From the NCBI RefSeq assembly GCF_001890385.1, contig NZ_CP018221.1:1599501-1663500 (forward strand): 64,000 bases of DNA, in the 5' to 3' direction. This document shows, one piece after another, positions 1 to 9,299 of the stretch. Position 1 is the stretch's first letter; each line of letters begins with the position of its first letter. The position numbers and the translations under genes were made by a program. The notes under the pieces are model-generated. The model saw only the letters and a list, made by a program, of their open reading frames with translations, was not told the DNA's origin and ran no database searches. Source of the DNA: Tardibacter chloracetimidivorans. GTDB taxonomy: Bacteria > Pseudomonadota > Alphaproteobacteria > Sphingomonadales > Sphingomonadaceae.

Positions 1-207
1 CCGGCAGGAACCGTGAGCTATCGCTTCGTCTCTACCAGCACCGGAAACGGTACTTGCAGCCGCAGCATCCAGGTAACGTCGCTCGGCGCGGACCAGCAGC
101 CAAAGGTCGTTTCGAGTAGTTCCGGTGACTGCGGCGCACCGTCACGCGGGCCGGTTCAAGCCGTTGTCGATCATGGCAAGCTGGCATCACCAGCGAAGAC
201 CATTTGA
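1..207 (+). CDS. C-terminal end of an unrecognised protein (5' end outside the window)
   Basis: The frame is open from the first base and ends with TGA at 205-207, leaving 68 residues. It is rich in Ser, Gly and Val, has two Cys about 20 residues apart and no membrane segment. A GTG at 13 could start a short protein, but no ribosome binding site is visible, so a gene entering from the left is more likely. A strong hairpin follows seven bases after the stop, which supports a real gene end. I do not recognise the family. Confidence 0.4.
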   Translation, partial: PAGTVSYRFVSTSTGNGTCSRSIQVTSLGADQQPKVVSSSSGDCGAPSRGPVQAVVDHGKLASPAKTI

Positions 208-213
208 GCGATG

Positions 214-244
214 GCCCGGGAGAAGCGATTTCTCCCGGGCCTTT
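214..244. terminator. Bidirectional hairpin terminator
   Basis: GCCCGGGAGA at 214-223 pairs perfectly with TCTCCCGGGC at 231-240 around a 7-base loop, and one more A-T pair extends the stem. CTTTC follows on the plus strand. It lies between two convergent genes (stop at 207, stop at 251) and probably serves both. Confidence 0.7.
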
Positions 245-250
245 CACGAT

Positions 251-625
251 TCACCCGCGCTGCCGATGGGACGCCCGATCCAGCGCGGCGAGGACCCGGT
301 CGATCACGCCGGCGCTGCTCGCCGCCTTGGGAAGCTCGCGGCGCGCGAAGTGCTGCAGCCGGTCGACGTCGCGCTGCGGCAGGCGGAGCTCGATCGGCAT
401 GGCTCCGAGACGATCGGGCGCGATCCGCTGCGCGGCCTTGCCTGAGCGCAGAAAATGATCGAGCAGCCGCTTGCGATCGGCAAAGCTCCAGCCCAGCGCC
501 TCCAGTTCCTCGGGCGGCACCGACAGGAGCGCGAGCGCGAACTCCATGATGTCGTCGAATGGCAAGGCAATGCGGACGCGGCGGCTGCCGCGTTCGCGCC
601 ACTTTCGCAGCGGCCCCCTCGTCAT
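251..625 (-). CDS. Unknown 124-aa protein, third gene of the usg operon
   Basis: The ATG at 625-623 overlaps the TGA of the usg-family gene (624-622) in an ATGA arrangement, so translation is probably coupled and this start is preferred over upstream in-frame codons. The protein is very rich in Arg, Leu and Ala and looks helical and soluble, with a basic N-terminus and an acidic stretch near residues 25-35. I do not recognise a domain. It is the last gene of a three-gene operon (1124 to 251) that runs away from groES, and the hairpin at 214-240 ends the unit. Confidence 0.6.
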   Translation of the reverse strand: MTRGPLRKWRERGSRRVRIALPFDDIMEFALALLSVPPEELEALGWSFADRKRLLDHFLRSGKAAQRIAPDRLGAMPIELRLPQRDVDRLQHFARRELPKAASSAGVIDRVLAALDRASHRQRG

Positions 626-891
626 TGCATCCTGATCACGCCATCGACGGCGCGCCACTCGGTCGGACGAACAAGCTGGTCGTGCGCGATTTGCACCGAG
701 TGGAGCGCCGCCTCGATCTCGCGCCGCCAATGATCGAGGAAGTCGAAAAGCACCGGGAAATCGGGCGCAAGATCATACTCCTGCCAAACGTACAGCTGCA
801 GTAGTGAAGGGGCGTCCGGCCGGTAGTAGTGCACTTCGGCGGTGGTTAGCCCATATCCCTGCAGCTGAGCGAGGAAAGCGCGATCCCTCAT
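622..891 (-). CDS. usg: Usg-family protein
   Basis: The 89-residue protein matches the short alphaproteobacterial Usg family as I know it: the N-terminal part contains [18 protein letters not shown], followed by [18 protein letters not shown] and a C-terminal HSVQIAH. The function of the family is not established; the name comes from gene position upstream of other loci, and it is not an aspartate-semialdehyde dehydrogenase. The ATG (891-889) overlaps the TGA of the upstream gene (890-888), and its own TGA overlaps the next ATG. All three genes are therefore probably translated as one coupled set. Confidence 0.85.
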   Translation of the reverse strand: MRDRAFLAQLQGYGLTTAEVHYYRPDAPSLLQLYVWQEYDLAPDFPVLFDFLDHWRREIEAALHSVQIAHDQLVRPTEWRAVDGVIRMQ

Positions 892-1124
892 TGAAGCCGA
901 CTACCCGAATCCCTGCCTTCGTCGAGCGAGCGCATGGCGGCGAGCACCTCATCGATCGGTACGGCGCGTTTTGCGCCCGGGGGTTTGCGAAGCGCCGGCT
1001 TGTCTCGCACGGCAGATCGATCCGATGCCCAGGATGCGAGGATGGCACGCTTCACTTCGGGTTCCAAATCCGGATGCCGCGCAACATCAAAGGGGTGAAG
1101 AAAACGTGCGTAGGGCTGCGACAT
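888..1124 (-). CDS. Unknown 78-aa protein, first gene of the usg operon
   Basis: The start is the ATG at 1124-1122, which has a good AAGGAG ribosome binding site about 8 bases upstream; the frame stays open to 1259 but has no comparable site there. The protein begins [18 protein letters not shown] and contains a Lys/Pro-rich middle and an acidic helix near the end. I do not recognise a named domain, although the arrangement with usg seems conserved in this group. The gene diverges from groES across about 250 bp that include the CIRCE operator, so heat-shock control could in principle touch both directions. Confidence 0.65.
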   Translation of the reverse strand: MSQPYARFLHPFDVARHPDLEPEVKRAILASWASDRSAVRDKPALRKPPGAKRAVPIDEVLAAMRSLDEGRDSGSRLQ

Positions 1125-1232
1125 GGCCAAAACTCCTTTCCTTGTGTCGCTCCTTTCGTTGATGCGGGACAGACCCGCACCGGAGAATTTTGGTTCCGTT
1201 CCGAGTCTCGTCAAGAGGCAAGTTGGACCCGA

Positions 1233-1259
1233 TTGGCACTCCAACGCCAAGAGTGCCAA
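1233..1259 (+). promoter_or_regulatory. CIRCE operator (HrcA binding site)
   Basis: TTGGCACTC (1233-1241), nine spacer bases, then GAGTGCCAA (1251-1259): a perfect 9-bp inverted repeat with the 9-bp spacing of the CIRCE element. The repressor HrcA binds this element and controls groESL in many bacteria. It lies about 115 bp upstream of groES. A possible sigma-32-like promoter follows (CTTGAAC at 1277-1283 and CCTAGC at 1299-1304), but that second call is weak. Confidence 0.92.
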
Positions 1260-1373
1260 AAAATTTCATTCCGCCTCTTGAACGGAAAAATCGGTTTTCC
1301 TAGCTCAGCGAAACCTGTCGTTCGGATGAACGGCAGGGTTGTCACATCATGTTTTGCATCTGGAGGTTTTGCC

Positions 1374-1688
1374 ATGCATTTCCGCCCCTTGCACGACCGT
1401 GTGGTCGTCCGTCGCATCGACGCCGAGGAGAAGACCTCGGGCGGCATCATCATCCCTGATACCGCTAAGGAAAAACCGCAGGAAGGCGAGGTTGTCGCCG
1501 TCGGGCCGGGCGCCCGCGACGACAACGGCACTCTCGTCGAACTGTCGGTGAAGGCCGGTGATCGGATCCTGTTCGGCAAATGGTCGGGCACCGAGGTCAA
1601 GATCGATGGCGAGGATCTGCTCATCATGAAGGAGAGCGATATCCTTGGCGTGATCGACAACGTCGTGCCGCTCAAGCAGGCGGCCTGA
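1374..1688 (+). CDS. groES: Co-chaperonin GroES
   Basis: The 104-residue protein starts at ATG 1374, preceded by GGAGG at about 1362-1366. It carries the GroES signature at the N-terminus ([12 protein letters not shown]), the mobile-loop region around residues 19-30 ([16 protein letters not shown]), and the conserved GEVVAVGPG strand. GroES forms the heptameric lid of the GroEL cage in the cytoplasm. It is slightly longer than the usual 95-97 residues because of its C-terminus (VVPLKQAA). groEL follows after 55 bp with its own ribosome binding site, and CIRCE lies upstream, so this is a bicistronic HrcA-controlled heat-shock operon. Confidence 0.97.
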   Translation: MHFRPLHDRVVVRRIDAEEKTSGGIIIPDTAKEKPQEGEVVAVGPGARDDNGTLVELSVKAGDRILFGKWSGTEVKIDGEDLLIMKESDILGVIDNVVPLKQAA

Positions 1689-1728
1689 TCGACCGCCCTC
1701 ATCCCTCGAACATTCAGGAAGGACATAG

Positions 1729-3363
<1,635 letters not shown>

Positions 3364-3370
3364 CGTGAGA

Positions 3371-3397
3371 CGGGGAGCCCGATACTCGGGCTCCCCG
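3371..3397 (+). terminator. Hairpin after groEL
   Basis: A perfect 12-bp stem (CGGGGAGCCCGA at 3371-3382 with its complement at 3386-3397) with a 3-base loop starts 8 bases after the groEL stop. No T-run follows, so it may be a Rho-aided terminator or an mRNA-stabilising hairpin. Directly behind it the 10-mer GAGCTTAAGA is repeated in part. Confidence 0.6.
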
Positions 3398-3573
3398 GAG
3401 CTTAAGAGCTTAAGAGCGACAAGTCCCTTTCTATTATTCTTCGATGCCGGTCAGGCAACTGCTGGATGTCGGCTCCTGGCAACAGCTGTCGGTCGACTTA
3501 TTGCTGTGGGACGGCGGCTCTGTCCCAAATGGCCGGGAGGTTGGCCCCTCGCCGGAGGCGAGGAGCCGGCGGG

Positions 3574-4209
3574 TCAAATTTCGGTATTCTCGGCAAGGGC
3601 GAGCGCGTCTTCCACGTCGATCCCGAGATAGCGCACCGTATTCTCGATCTTGCTATGACCGAGAAGTATCTGGACGGCACGAAGATTGCCGGTCGCCCTG
3701 TAGATGATCGATGCTTTCGTTCGGCGAAGCGAGTGTGTGCCGTACTCGCTCCGCATCAGACCGACCCCGGTCACCCATTCATCGACAAGCCGGGCATACT
3801 GCCGGGTGCTGAGATGCCCATTGTGATCGACCCGGCTGGGAAAAACGTAATCGTCCACTGTGCCGCCCCGCCGTTCAAGCCAGGCCAGCAGACTGGCTCG
3901 GGCGTCTGGGAGCAGCTCGAACTGAACAGGCCGACCTGTTTTCTGCTGCATGACGATCGCGCGCGTTCGGATCTGCCCGCCGCTAACAAGGTCGCCGATC
4001 TTCATTTGCACCAAGTCGCAGCCCCTAAGCTTGCTATCGATCGCCAAGTCGAAAAGTGCGCGATCTCGCAAGCGGCGGCGCTGATTAAGGTAGAATCGAA
4101 TCTCCCAAATTTCCTTCGGTTTCAGAGCGCGTTTCGCGCCAACCGTTCTTCCCGCATTCCAGACCGCGCGCTTCGTGGTAGCGGTCGTGGGCTCGGTTTC
4201 AGGCGTCAT
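3574..4209 (-). CDS. Short tyrosine recombinase (phage-integrase family)
   Basis: The 211-residue protein carries the full catalytic set of tyrosine recombinases: Arg62 (DSKLRGCDLV), His159-x-x-Arg162 (THSLRRTKAS), His185 (LLGHSKIENT) and the nucleophile Tyr194 (TVRYLGI). It is only a catalytic domain; the usual N-terminal SAM-like core-binding domain is reduced to about 45 residues. Such short recombinases are common on sphingomonad mobile DNA. The ATG (4209-4207) lies two bases from the left end of the IS21 element, so its native promoter has been replaced and any transcription would have to start inside the IS. GGAAATCAACAAG just upstream could act as a weak ribosome binding site. Confidence 0.88.
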   Translation of the reverse strand: MTPETEPTTATTKRAVWNAGRTVGAKRALKPKEIWEIRFYLNQRRRLRDRALFDLAIDSKLRGCDLVQMKIGDLVSGGQIRTRAIVMQQKTGRPVQFELLPDARASLLAWLERRGGTVDDYVFPSRVDHNGHLSTRQYARLVDEWVTGVGLMRSEYGTHSLRRTKASIIYRATGNLRAVQILLGHSKIENTVRYLGIDVEDALALAENTEI

Positions 4210-4211
4210 CT

Positions 4212-4241
4212 TGTTGATTTCCGTTGAGAGTTGACCCGGGA
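4212..4241 (+). repeat. IS21 left terminal inverted repeat
   Basis: Thirty bases identical to the reverse complement of 6671-6700. The outer tip TGTTGATTTCC lies directly before the recombinase start codon at 4209-4207. Confidence 0.93.
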
Positions 4242-4324
4242 GGGGCATAAATTTCCACTGAGAAGTGACCCATGTTCTGACCTTCCCCCTGGCTGATGCG
4301 TCGGGGGACATTGGAGTGATCGAC

Positions 4325-5845
4325 ATGGCGTTACTGAGCGTAATCCGGCGCTGGCATTTTCGTGAGGGGATGCCGATCCGGGAGATTGAGCGACGGACCG
4401 GACTGTCGCGCAACACGATCCGCAAGTACCTTCGGGCGGGCACGGTTGAGCCCAGGTTCAAGGTTCCCGAACGGCCAAGCAAGCTGGACCCGTTCGCAGG
4501 GAAGCTGGCGGGTTGGCTGCGGATCGAGGCTGGTCGCTCGCGCAAGCAGCGGCGCACGGTCAAGCAGCTGCACGCCGATCTCGTCGCCCTGGGCTTCGAT
4601 GGCTCCTACGGACGTGTTGCGGCCTTTGCGCGCAGTTGGAAGGCCGACCGCCAGCGTGATGCCCAGACCAGCGGGCGCGGGACCTTCGTGCCGCTGGTGT
4701 TTCAGCCTGGCGAAGCGTTCCAGTTCGACTGGAGCGAGGATTGGGCGATCATTGCCGGCAAGCAGACCAAGCTACAGGTGGCGCACACCAAGCTGTCGCA
4801 CAGCCGGGCGTTCATCGTCAGGGCCTATCTGCTCCAGACCCACGAGATGCTGTTCGATGCGCTGACGCAGGCGTTCCGGGTGCTGGGCGGTGTGCCGCAG
4901 CGCGGGATCTTTGATAACATGAAGACCGCGGTTGATCGGATCGGCAGTGGCAAGGCACGGCAGGTCAACGCCCGGTTCGCGGCGCTGGCCAGCCATTACC
5001 TGTTCGAGCCCGAGTTCTGTAACCCGGCCTCGGGGTGGGAGAAGGGGCAGGTCGAGAAGAACGTCCAGGATGCCCGTCGCCGGCTGTGGCAGCCGATACC
5101 CAGCTTTGCGGATATCGATGCGCTCAATGCCTGGCTCGAGGAGCAATGCATCGCCCAGTGGAGCCATATCCCCCACGGCGCGCTACCCGGCAGCATCGCC
5201 GATATGCATGCCGCGGAGGTCGCCAGCCTGATGCCGCTGGGGCGGCCCTTCGACGGCTTCGTCGAGCATACCAAGCGGGTATCGCCGACCTGCCTCGTAA
5301 ACTTCGAGCGCAACCGGTACTCAGTGCCGGCCTCCTTCGCCAACCGCCCGGTGAGTCTGCGAGTTTATCCGGACCGTATCGTCATCGCCGCCGAGGGGCG
5401 GATCCTGTGCGAGCATGGGCGGATCATCGCCCGCTCACATCATCTGCCGGGACGGATCGTCTATGACTGGCGGCACTATCTGGCGGTGATCCAGCGTAAG
5501 CCCGGTGCTTTGCGCAACGGCGCGCCGTTTACCGAGATGCCCGATGCGTTCCGCCAGTTGCAGGGGCATCTTCTCAAGCGCCCGGGCGGCGATAGGGAGA
5601 TGGTCGAGATACTCTCGCTTGTGCTGCACCACGACGAACAGGCGGTGTTGGGCGCCGTCGAGCTGGCGCTGGAGGGCGGTGTTCCGACCAAGATCCACGT
5701 GCTCAACATCCTGCATCGGCTGACCGATGGCAAGGCGCCGCCAGCATCACCGATCGATGCGCCGCAAGCCCTGCGCCTTGCCCAGGAACCGCTCGCCGAC
5801 GTCGGCCGCTATGATAACCTGCGGGAGCTGCGCCGTGCGTCATGA
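4325..5845 (+). CDS. istA: IS21-family transposase IstA
   Basis: The 506-residue protein starts at ATG 4325 ([20 protein letters not shown]), giving an N-terminal helix-turn-helix ([18 protein letters not shown]). An integrase-type catalytic core follows with Asp in FQFDWSEDW, Asp in [11 protein letters not shown] and Glu in [14 protein letters not shown], the DDE triad that cuts and joins the IS ends. Length is normal for IstA. It overlaps istB by 11 bases, as usual for this family. Confidence 0.95.
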   Translation: MALLSVIRRWHFREGMPIREIERRTGLSRNTIRKYLRAGTVEPRFKVPERPSKLDPFAGKLAGWLRIEAGRSRKQRRTVKQLHADLVALGFDGSYGRVAAFARSWKADRQRDAQTSGRGTFVPLVFQPGEAFQFDWSEDWAIIAGKQTKLQVAHTKLSHSRAFIVRAYLLQTHEMLFDALTQAFRVLGGVPQRGIFDNMKTAVDRIGSGKARQVNARFAALASHYLFEPEFCNPASGWEKGQVEKNVQDARRRLWQPIPSFADIDALNAWLEEQCIAQWSHIPHGALPGSIADMHAAEVASLMPLGRPFDGFVEHTKRVSPTCLVNFERNRYSVPASFANRPVSLRVYPDRIVIAAEGRILCEHGRIIARSHHLPGRIVYDWRHYLAVIQRKPGALRNGAPFTEMPDAFRQLQGHLLKRPGGDREMVEILSLVLHHDEQAVLGAVELALEGGVPTKIHVLNILHRLTDGKAPPASPIDAPQALRLAQEPLADVGRYDNLRELRRAS

Positions 5846-6614
5846 TCCCGCCAGCGCTGCCGTCGAGGTCATGCTGCGCGGTCTCAAGATGTACGGCATG
5901 GCCCAGGCAGTGAGCGATCTCATCGCCCAGGGCGCCCCGGCCTTCGATGACGCCGTGCCGATCCTCTCCCAGCTGCTCAAGGCCGAGATGGCGGAACGCG
6001 AAGTGCGATCCATCGCCTATCAGATCAAGGCGGCCCGGTTCCCGGCCTACAAGGACCTCGCCGGGTTCGACTTTGCTTCCAGCGAGGTCAATGAAGCCCT
6101 GGTCCGCCAGCTCCATCGCGGCGAGTTCATCGACGGCGCCGATAATGTCGTGCTGATCGGCGGCCCCGGCACGGGCAAGACCCACATGGCCACCGCGCTC
6201 GGTATCCAGGCCGTGGAACACCACCGCAGGAAGGCCCGGTTCTTCTCCACCGTCGACCTGGTCAACATGCTCGAACAGGAAAAGGCCATGAACAAGGCTG
6301 GCCAGCTTGCCGAGCGCCTGCTGCGCCTCGACCTCGTCATCCTCGATGAGCTTGGATACCTGCCGTTCAGCCCGTCAGGCGGCGCCCTGCTGTTCCACTT
6401 GCTCTCCAAGCTCTACGAGCAGACCAGCGTGATCATCACCACCAACCTCAGCTTCAGCGAATGGGCTGGCGTGTTCGGCGATGCCAAGATGACCACCGCG
6501 CTGCTCGACCGGCTCACCCACCACTGCCACATCCTGGAAACCGGCAACGACAGCTTCCGGTTCAGGGCGAGTTCTGCCGCACCCAAAACCAGAAAGGAAA
6601 AATCACCAGCTTGA
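5835..6614 (+). CDS. istB: IS21-family helper ATPase IstB
   Basis: IstB is the AAA+ ATPase that loads target DNA for IstA. Seen here are the Walker A motif [15 protein letters not shown] near residues 110-120, Walker [13 protein letters not shown] near 170-180, and the C-terminal [11 protein letters not shown] typical of the family. The likely start is GTG 5835, within the end of istA (TGA 5843-5845); ATG 5871 ([10 protein letters not shown]) is a shorter alternative. The protein is 259 residues from the GTG, a normal length. Confidence 0.94.
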   Translation: MRHDPASAAVEVMLRGLKMYGMAQAVSDLIAQGAPAFDDAVPILSQLLKAEMAEREVRSIAYQIKAARFPAYKDLAGFDFASSEVNEALVRQLHRGEFIDGADNVVLIGGPGTGKTHMATALGIQAVEHHRRKARFFSTVDLVNMLEQEKAMNKAGQLAERLLRLDLVILDELGYLPFSPSGGALLFHLLSKLYEQTSVIITTNLSFSEWAGVFGDAKMTTALLDRLTHHCHILETGNDSFRFRASSAAPKTRKEKSPA

Positions 6615-6670
6615 CCCACATCCCGCAACGCGGGAGACACACATCCACCAGGGTCACTTCTCGATGAAAA

Positions 6671-6700
6671 TCCCGGGTCAACTCTCAACGGAAATCAACA
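6671..6700 (-). repeat. IS21 right terminal inverted repeat
   Basis: Thirty bases complementary to 4212-4241. The reading frame entering from ATG 6664 crosses this repeat and stays open into the truncated dehydratase gene to the right. Confidence 0.93.
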
Positions 6701-7398
6701 TCCTCCCTTCCGATCGACAATCCAACATGGGAGAGGACGGGCATCCGAGGCGAACCGACAGCGGCTTGCTGCCCAATGTGGAGCTGCCGAGACGCATGTG
6801 GGCGGGGAGCAGGATTAAGTTCCTCGCCGACATCCCGCTTGATGTGAGCATCACCCGCAAGTCGACGCTGATTGCCGCCACGCCGAAAACGGGCCGGTCC
6901 GGCAAGATGCTGTTCGCAACGGTGCGGCACGAAATCACAGCGGAAGGGAGTGAAACGGGGATAGTGGAGGAGCAGGATATCGTCTACCGCGAAGCCGCGT
7001 CCTTGAATACGCCCTTCGCTCGCGCCACTGCACATCCGGACGATGTCGATCCTGTCGCACGGGCGGTGACACCCGATCCACTGCTCTTGTTCCGGTATTC
7101 GGCGCTAACCTTCAATGGCCACCGCATCCATTACGACCGTGACTATGCGCGCAATGCGGAAGGCTATCCCGCACTGGTGGTGCATGGTCCGCTGATCGCC
7201 ACATTGATGCTTGACCATCTCCTGCGTGAGTTAACGTCGCCGATCCAGTCCTACAGCTTTCGCGCGGTCGCGCCTTCATTCGATGGCGAGACAATCCAGC
7301 TCGGCCTTCGGCGCGACGGAAACGACGTGCAGCTGCGCGCGATCGGTCCGGAGGGACTGCTTATGACGGGCATGGCAAAGCTGGCACCAGGAAGCTGA
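6701..7398 (+). pseudogene. Truncated HTD2/MaoC-type acyl-CoA hydratase (N-terminus lost at IS21)
   Basis: The translated region resembles the FAS1-like dehydratase family that includes mesaconyl-C4-CoA hydratase: GHPRRTDSGLLPNVELPRRM and RRMWAGSRIKF, then a second hotdog half with NGHRIHYDRDYA and ALVVHGPLIATLM. The first 40-60 residues expected for the family are missing, and the gene starts abruptly at the right end of IS21. A fused frame from ATG 6664 inside the IS would give 244 residues, so a hybrid protein is possible but probably inactive. It runs in the same direction as the biotin carboxylase debris downstream; both look like leftovers of one acyl-CoA pathway. Confidence 0.8.
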
Positions 7399-7470
7399 TG
7401 GCCGACGCGGGCGTTCCCGTCACGCGGGCTATCTGGGGGAGAACCAGTCTCCGGAACATCTGCGGCGCGA

Positions 7471-7640
7471 GCTTTAGCCATCGGCTATCCCGTCTTCATC
7501 AAGGCCGTGGTGGGCGGCGACATAGAGCATGCGCTGGGTGAACGCGGTGCGGAATTTCACCGAGGCGCTCGCTTCCTGCAAGCGAGAGGCGGCGGCCCGT
7601 TTCGGCGACAATCGCGTGCTACTGGAAAAGCGTTCACGCC
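7471..7640 (+). pseudogene. Frameshifted fragment of a biotin carboxylase (acyl-CoA carboxylase alpha subunit)
   Basis: Two frames carry adjacent pieces of the ATP-grasp domain of acyl-CoA carboxylases. One gives AIGYPVFIKAVVGG (from 7480), where intact enzymes continue with a Gly-rich loop and GMR. The next frame resumes at 7529 with MRWVNAVRNFTEALASCKRE and AAARFGDNRVLLEK. At least one frameshift lies near 7516-7529, and nothing recognisable is left before 7471 or after about 7640. It is a decayed remnant, in the same direction as the truncated hydratase upstream. Confidence 0.7.
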
Positions 7641-7739
7641 GCCACCGGATGCGATTGCCCAGGCTAGCAGCATCGTCGAGGTATTTGAGCAGAACCTTGA
7701 CGCCGTCCCCCATCACCGATGCCGCGGCGTGTGAACGCC

Positions 7740-7943
7740 TCAATCGAGCAGGTCGCCGATGGGGACCTGGAGTGCGGTTGCGAGGCGGCTGACGACGGTG
7801 ATGGTGGGATTGCGTGCACCGCGTTCGAGGTCGCTGATATAGGTGCGGTGGATCTCGGCGCGGAACGCGAACTCTTCCTGTGACCAGCCTTTGAGCTGGC
7901 GCAGGCGGCGCAGGTTGCGGGCAAGGCGATCGATGACGTCCAC
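7740..7943 (-). CDS. Small XRE-family HTH regulator (67 aa), C-protein-like
   Basis: The whole protein is one lambda-repressor-like helix-turn-helix domain: RRLRQLKGWSQEEFAFRAEI, then HRTYISDLERGARNPTITVV, then a last helix ending PIGDLLD. Small single-domain XRE proteins of this size include the controller (C) proteins of restriction-modification systems. It is divergent from a two-gene nuclease operon, and the 150 bp between them hold several related inverted repeats (7962-8055), so autoregulation and control of the nucleases is a reasonable inference. Start ATG is at 7943. The partner systems of such proteins vary, so the defence role is not proven. Confidence 0.88.
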   Translation of the reverse strand: MDVIDRLARNLRRLRQLKGWSQEEFAFRAEIHRTYISDLERGARNPTITVVSRLATALQVPIGDLLD

Positions 7944-7961
7944 TGCGGCACCGTGACCGCC

Positions 7962-8055
7962 CTGTCGACGATCAATCTACAGACGATCGGTGACATTCGG
8001 GTTGACTTCCCCCGCCCTTCCAAGGCTTGTGCGCCCTGTCACTGATCGTCGACAG
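7962..8055. promoter_or_regulatory. Cluster of inverted-repeat operator candidates between XRE and nuclease genes
   Basis: CTGTCGACGATCA (7962-7974) has its perfect 13-bp reverse complement at 8043-8055. Inside, GACGATCGGTGAC (from about 7982) matches the reverse complement of GTCACTGATCGTC (around 8038-8050) at 12 of 13 positions. The shared core GACGATC / GATCGTC therefore occurs several times in both orientations in a 150-bp divergent promoter region. This is what binding sites of a dimeric XRE repressor look like. No promoter boxes are clear enough to call. Confidence 0.6.
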
Positions 8056-8093
8056 GAAGGGGCGCAGATGGATTGTGTTGGGGAAAGGCGCAG

Positions 8094-9299
8094 ATGACGC
8101 TGGTGCTGCTCGGCGATGGGCCGCCGCAACTGATGCGCCGGGTGCCCCAAGGCATGACGCGCCGCGAGAACGACCTGCGCGACCTGCTGTTCGATCATCC
8201 GGCGATATTGCCGCTGGGCGAGATCGATCCCTCGATCGGTGCGGTTGCTTCGGTGGCGCGCGAACTCAACATCCCCGAGGTCGGGCGGATCGATGCGCTG
8301 CTCGCCGATGGCTGCGGCCGGCTGGTGATTGTCGAGTGCAAATTGTGGCGCAACCCGCAGGCGCGGCGCGAGGTGGTCGGCCAGATCCTCGACTATGCCC
8401 GGGCGCTCGCCCGGTTCAGCTATGACGATCTCCAGCGCGAGGTGTCGAGCGCCACCGGGCGCAAGGGCAATGCGCTCTACGAGATCGTCCGCGATCTGCC
8501 TGGGACGCTCGACGAAGCGCGCTTTGTCGATCAGGTCGCGCGCAATCTCGCTGGCGGCCGCTTCACGCTGCTGGTGGTGGGCGATGGCATCACCGAGGGC
8601 ACGCAGCGCATCGGCGCCTTCCTGCGCGCCCAGCCCGGCCTCGCCTTTGATTTTGCGCTGATTGAGATGGCCGAATACCGCTTTACCGATCCGGCAAGCG
8701 GCGTATCGCGGCTGATCGTTCAGCCGCGCGTGCTTGCAAGGACCGTGGTGATCGAACGTGCGGTCATCCGCAATGAAGCGGGATCGCTCGTCATCGACGA
8801 TCTCCGCCCGGAGAGCACAGGCCCCGGCCCGCGCGAGACCCGGATCGATCCGGAAGCGCAGCAGCAGTGGCGGGCCTTTGCCGAACGCTTCATTGCCGGG
8901 CTGCAGTTCGACGATCCTGGCCAACCACCGCCACGCATCGGCGGCTTCGGCTGGATGCGGGTGCCGCTGCCGCCGCCGGCGGCGCTCACCCTGTGGCGGA
9001 GCCGCCCGCAGGAGCTGGCCGGCGCCTTTGTCCGCCTCTCCGGAAGCGATGGCCTTTCCGTCCATGACAGGCTGGCGGCCGACCGTGAGGCGATCGATGC
9101 CGAGTTCGTCGCAGCCGGGCTTGCAGCACCCGTCTGGGAGCGTGGCGAGACCGAGGCCGCGCTCCGGCTGAGCTGGCCGGCGCCATGGCCGTGGGACCCG
9201 GCAGCCGAAGACGCGCAGGCCGACCGGCTTGGCCGTGCCGCCAATCGCTTCGTCAACAGTCTTGCGCCCCGGCTGACGCATACCGGAGCTGCCGCCTGA
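8094..9299 (+). CDS. PD-(D/E)XK nuclease-fold protein (401 aa)
   Basis: A nuclease-fold motif lies near the N-terminus: Asp67 in GRIDALLADGCG, then the strand LVIVECKLWR with Glu81-x-Lys83, and Gln97/Tyr101 in QILDYARAL (the QxxxY motif of several phage and restriction enzymes). This is a PD-(D/E)XK core related to the NucS/DUF91 and restriction-endonuclease-like groups. The C-terminal 250 residues are not recognised and end in a Pro/Trp-rich and Ala-rich part. The ATG at 8094 follows GGAAAGGCGC. The TGA (9297-9299) overlaps the ATG of the EEP gene, so the two are translationally coupled. Function inferred: DNA cleavage, with possible roles in defence or repair. Confidence 0.75.
   Translation: MTLVLLGDGPPQLMRRVPQGMTRRENDLRDLLFDHPAILPLGEIDPSIGAVASVARELNIPEVGRIDALLADGCGRLVIVECKLWRNPQARREVVGQILDYARALARFSYDDLQREVSSATGRKGNALYEIVRDLPGTLDEARFVDQVARNLAGGRFTLLVVGDGITEGTQRIGAFLRAQPGLAFDFALIEMAEYRFTDPASGVSRLIVQPRVLARTVVIERAVIRNEAGSLVIDDLRPESTGPGPRETRIDPEAQQQWRAFAERFIAGLQFDDPGQPPPRIGGFGWMRVPLPPPAALTLWRSRPQELAGAFVRLSGSDGLSVHDRLAADREAIDAEFVAAGLAAPVWERGETEAALRLSWPAPWPWDPAAEDAQADRLGRAANRFVNSLAPRLTHTGAAA

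Larger units (their letters stand above)
4212..6700 (+). mobile_element. IS21-family insertion sequence (2,489 bp)
   Basis: A perfect 30-bp terminal inverted repeat bounds the element (4212-4241 and 6671-6700; ends TGTTGATTTCC and GGAAATCAACA). A second inner pair, GAGAAGTGACCC (4260-4271) and its complement (6651-6662), resembles the multiple binding sites typical of IS21 ends. It carries istA and istB in overlapping frames. The bases outside the two ends (CATCT left, TCCTC right) do not form a target duplication, so this copy probably marks a recombination or deletion junction. Confidence 0.93.

Noticed and set aside
3400..3425. GAGCTTAAGA repeated after groEL as a tandem repeat array
   Set aside because: Only about two partial copies exist, too few to call a repeat feature.
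7664..8023. Long minus-strand frame covering the XRE gene
   Set aside because: It runs in another frame over a clear helix-turn-helix gene and is rich in Ser, Pro and Arg, the usual look of a GC-rich shadow frame.
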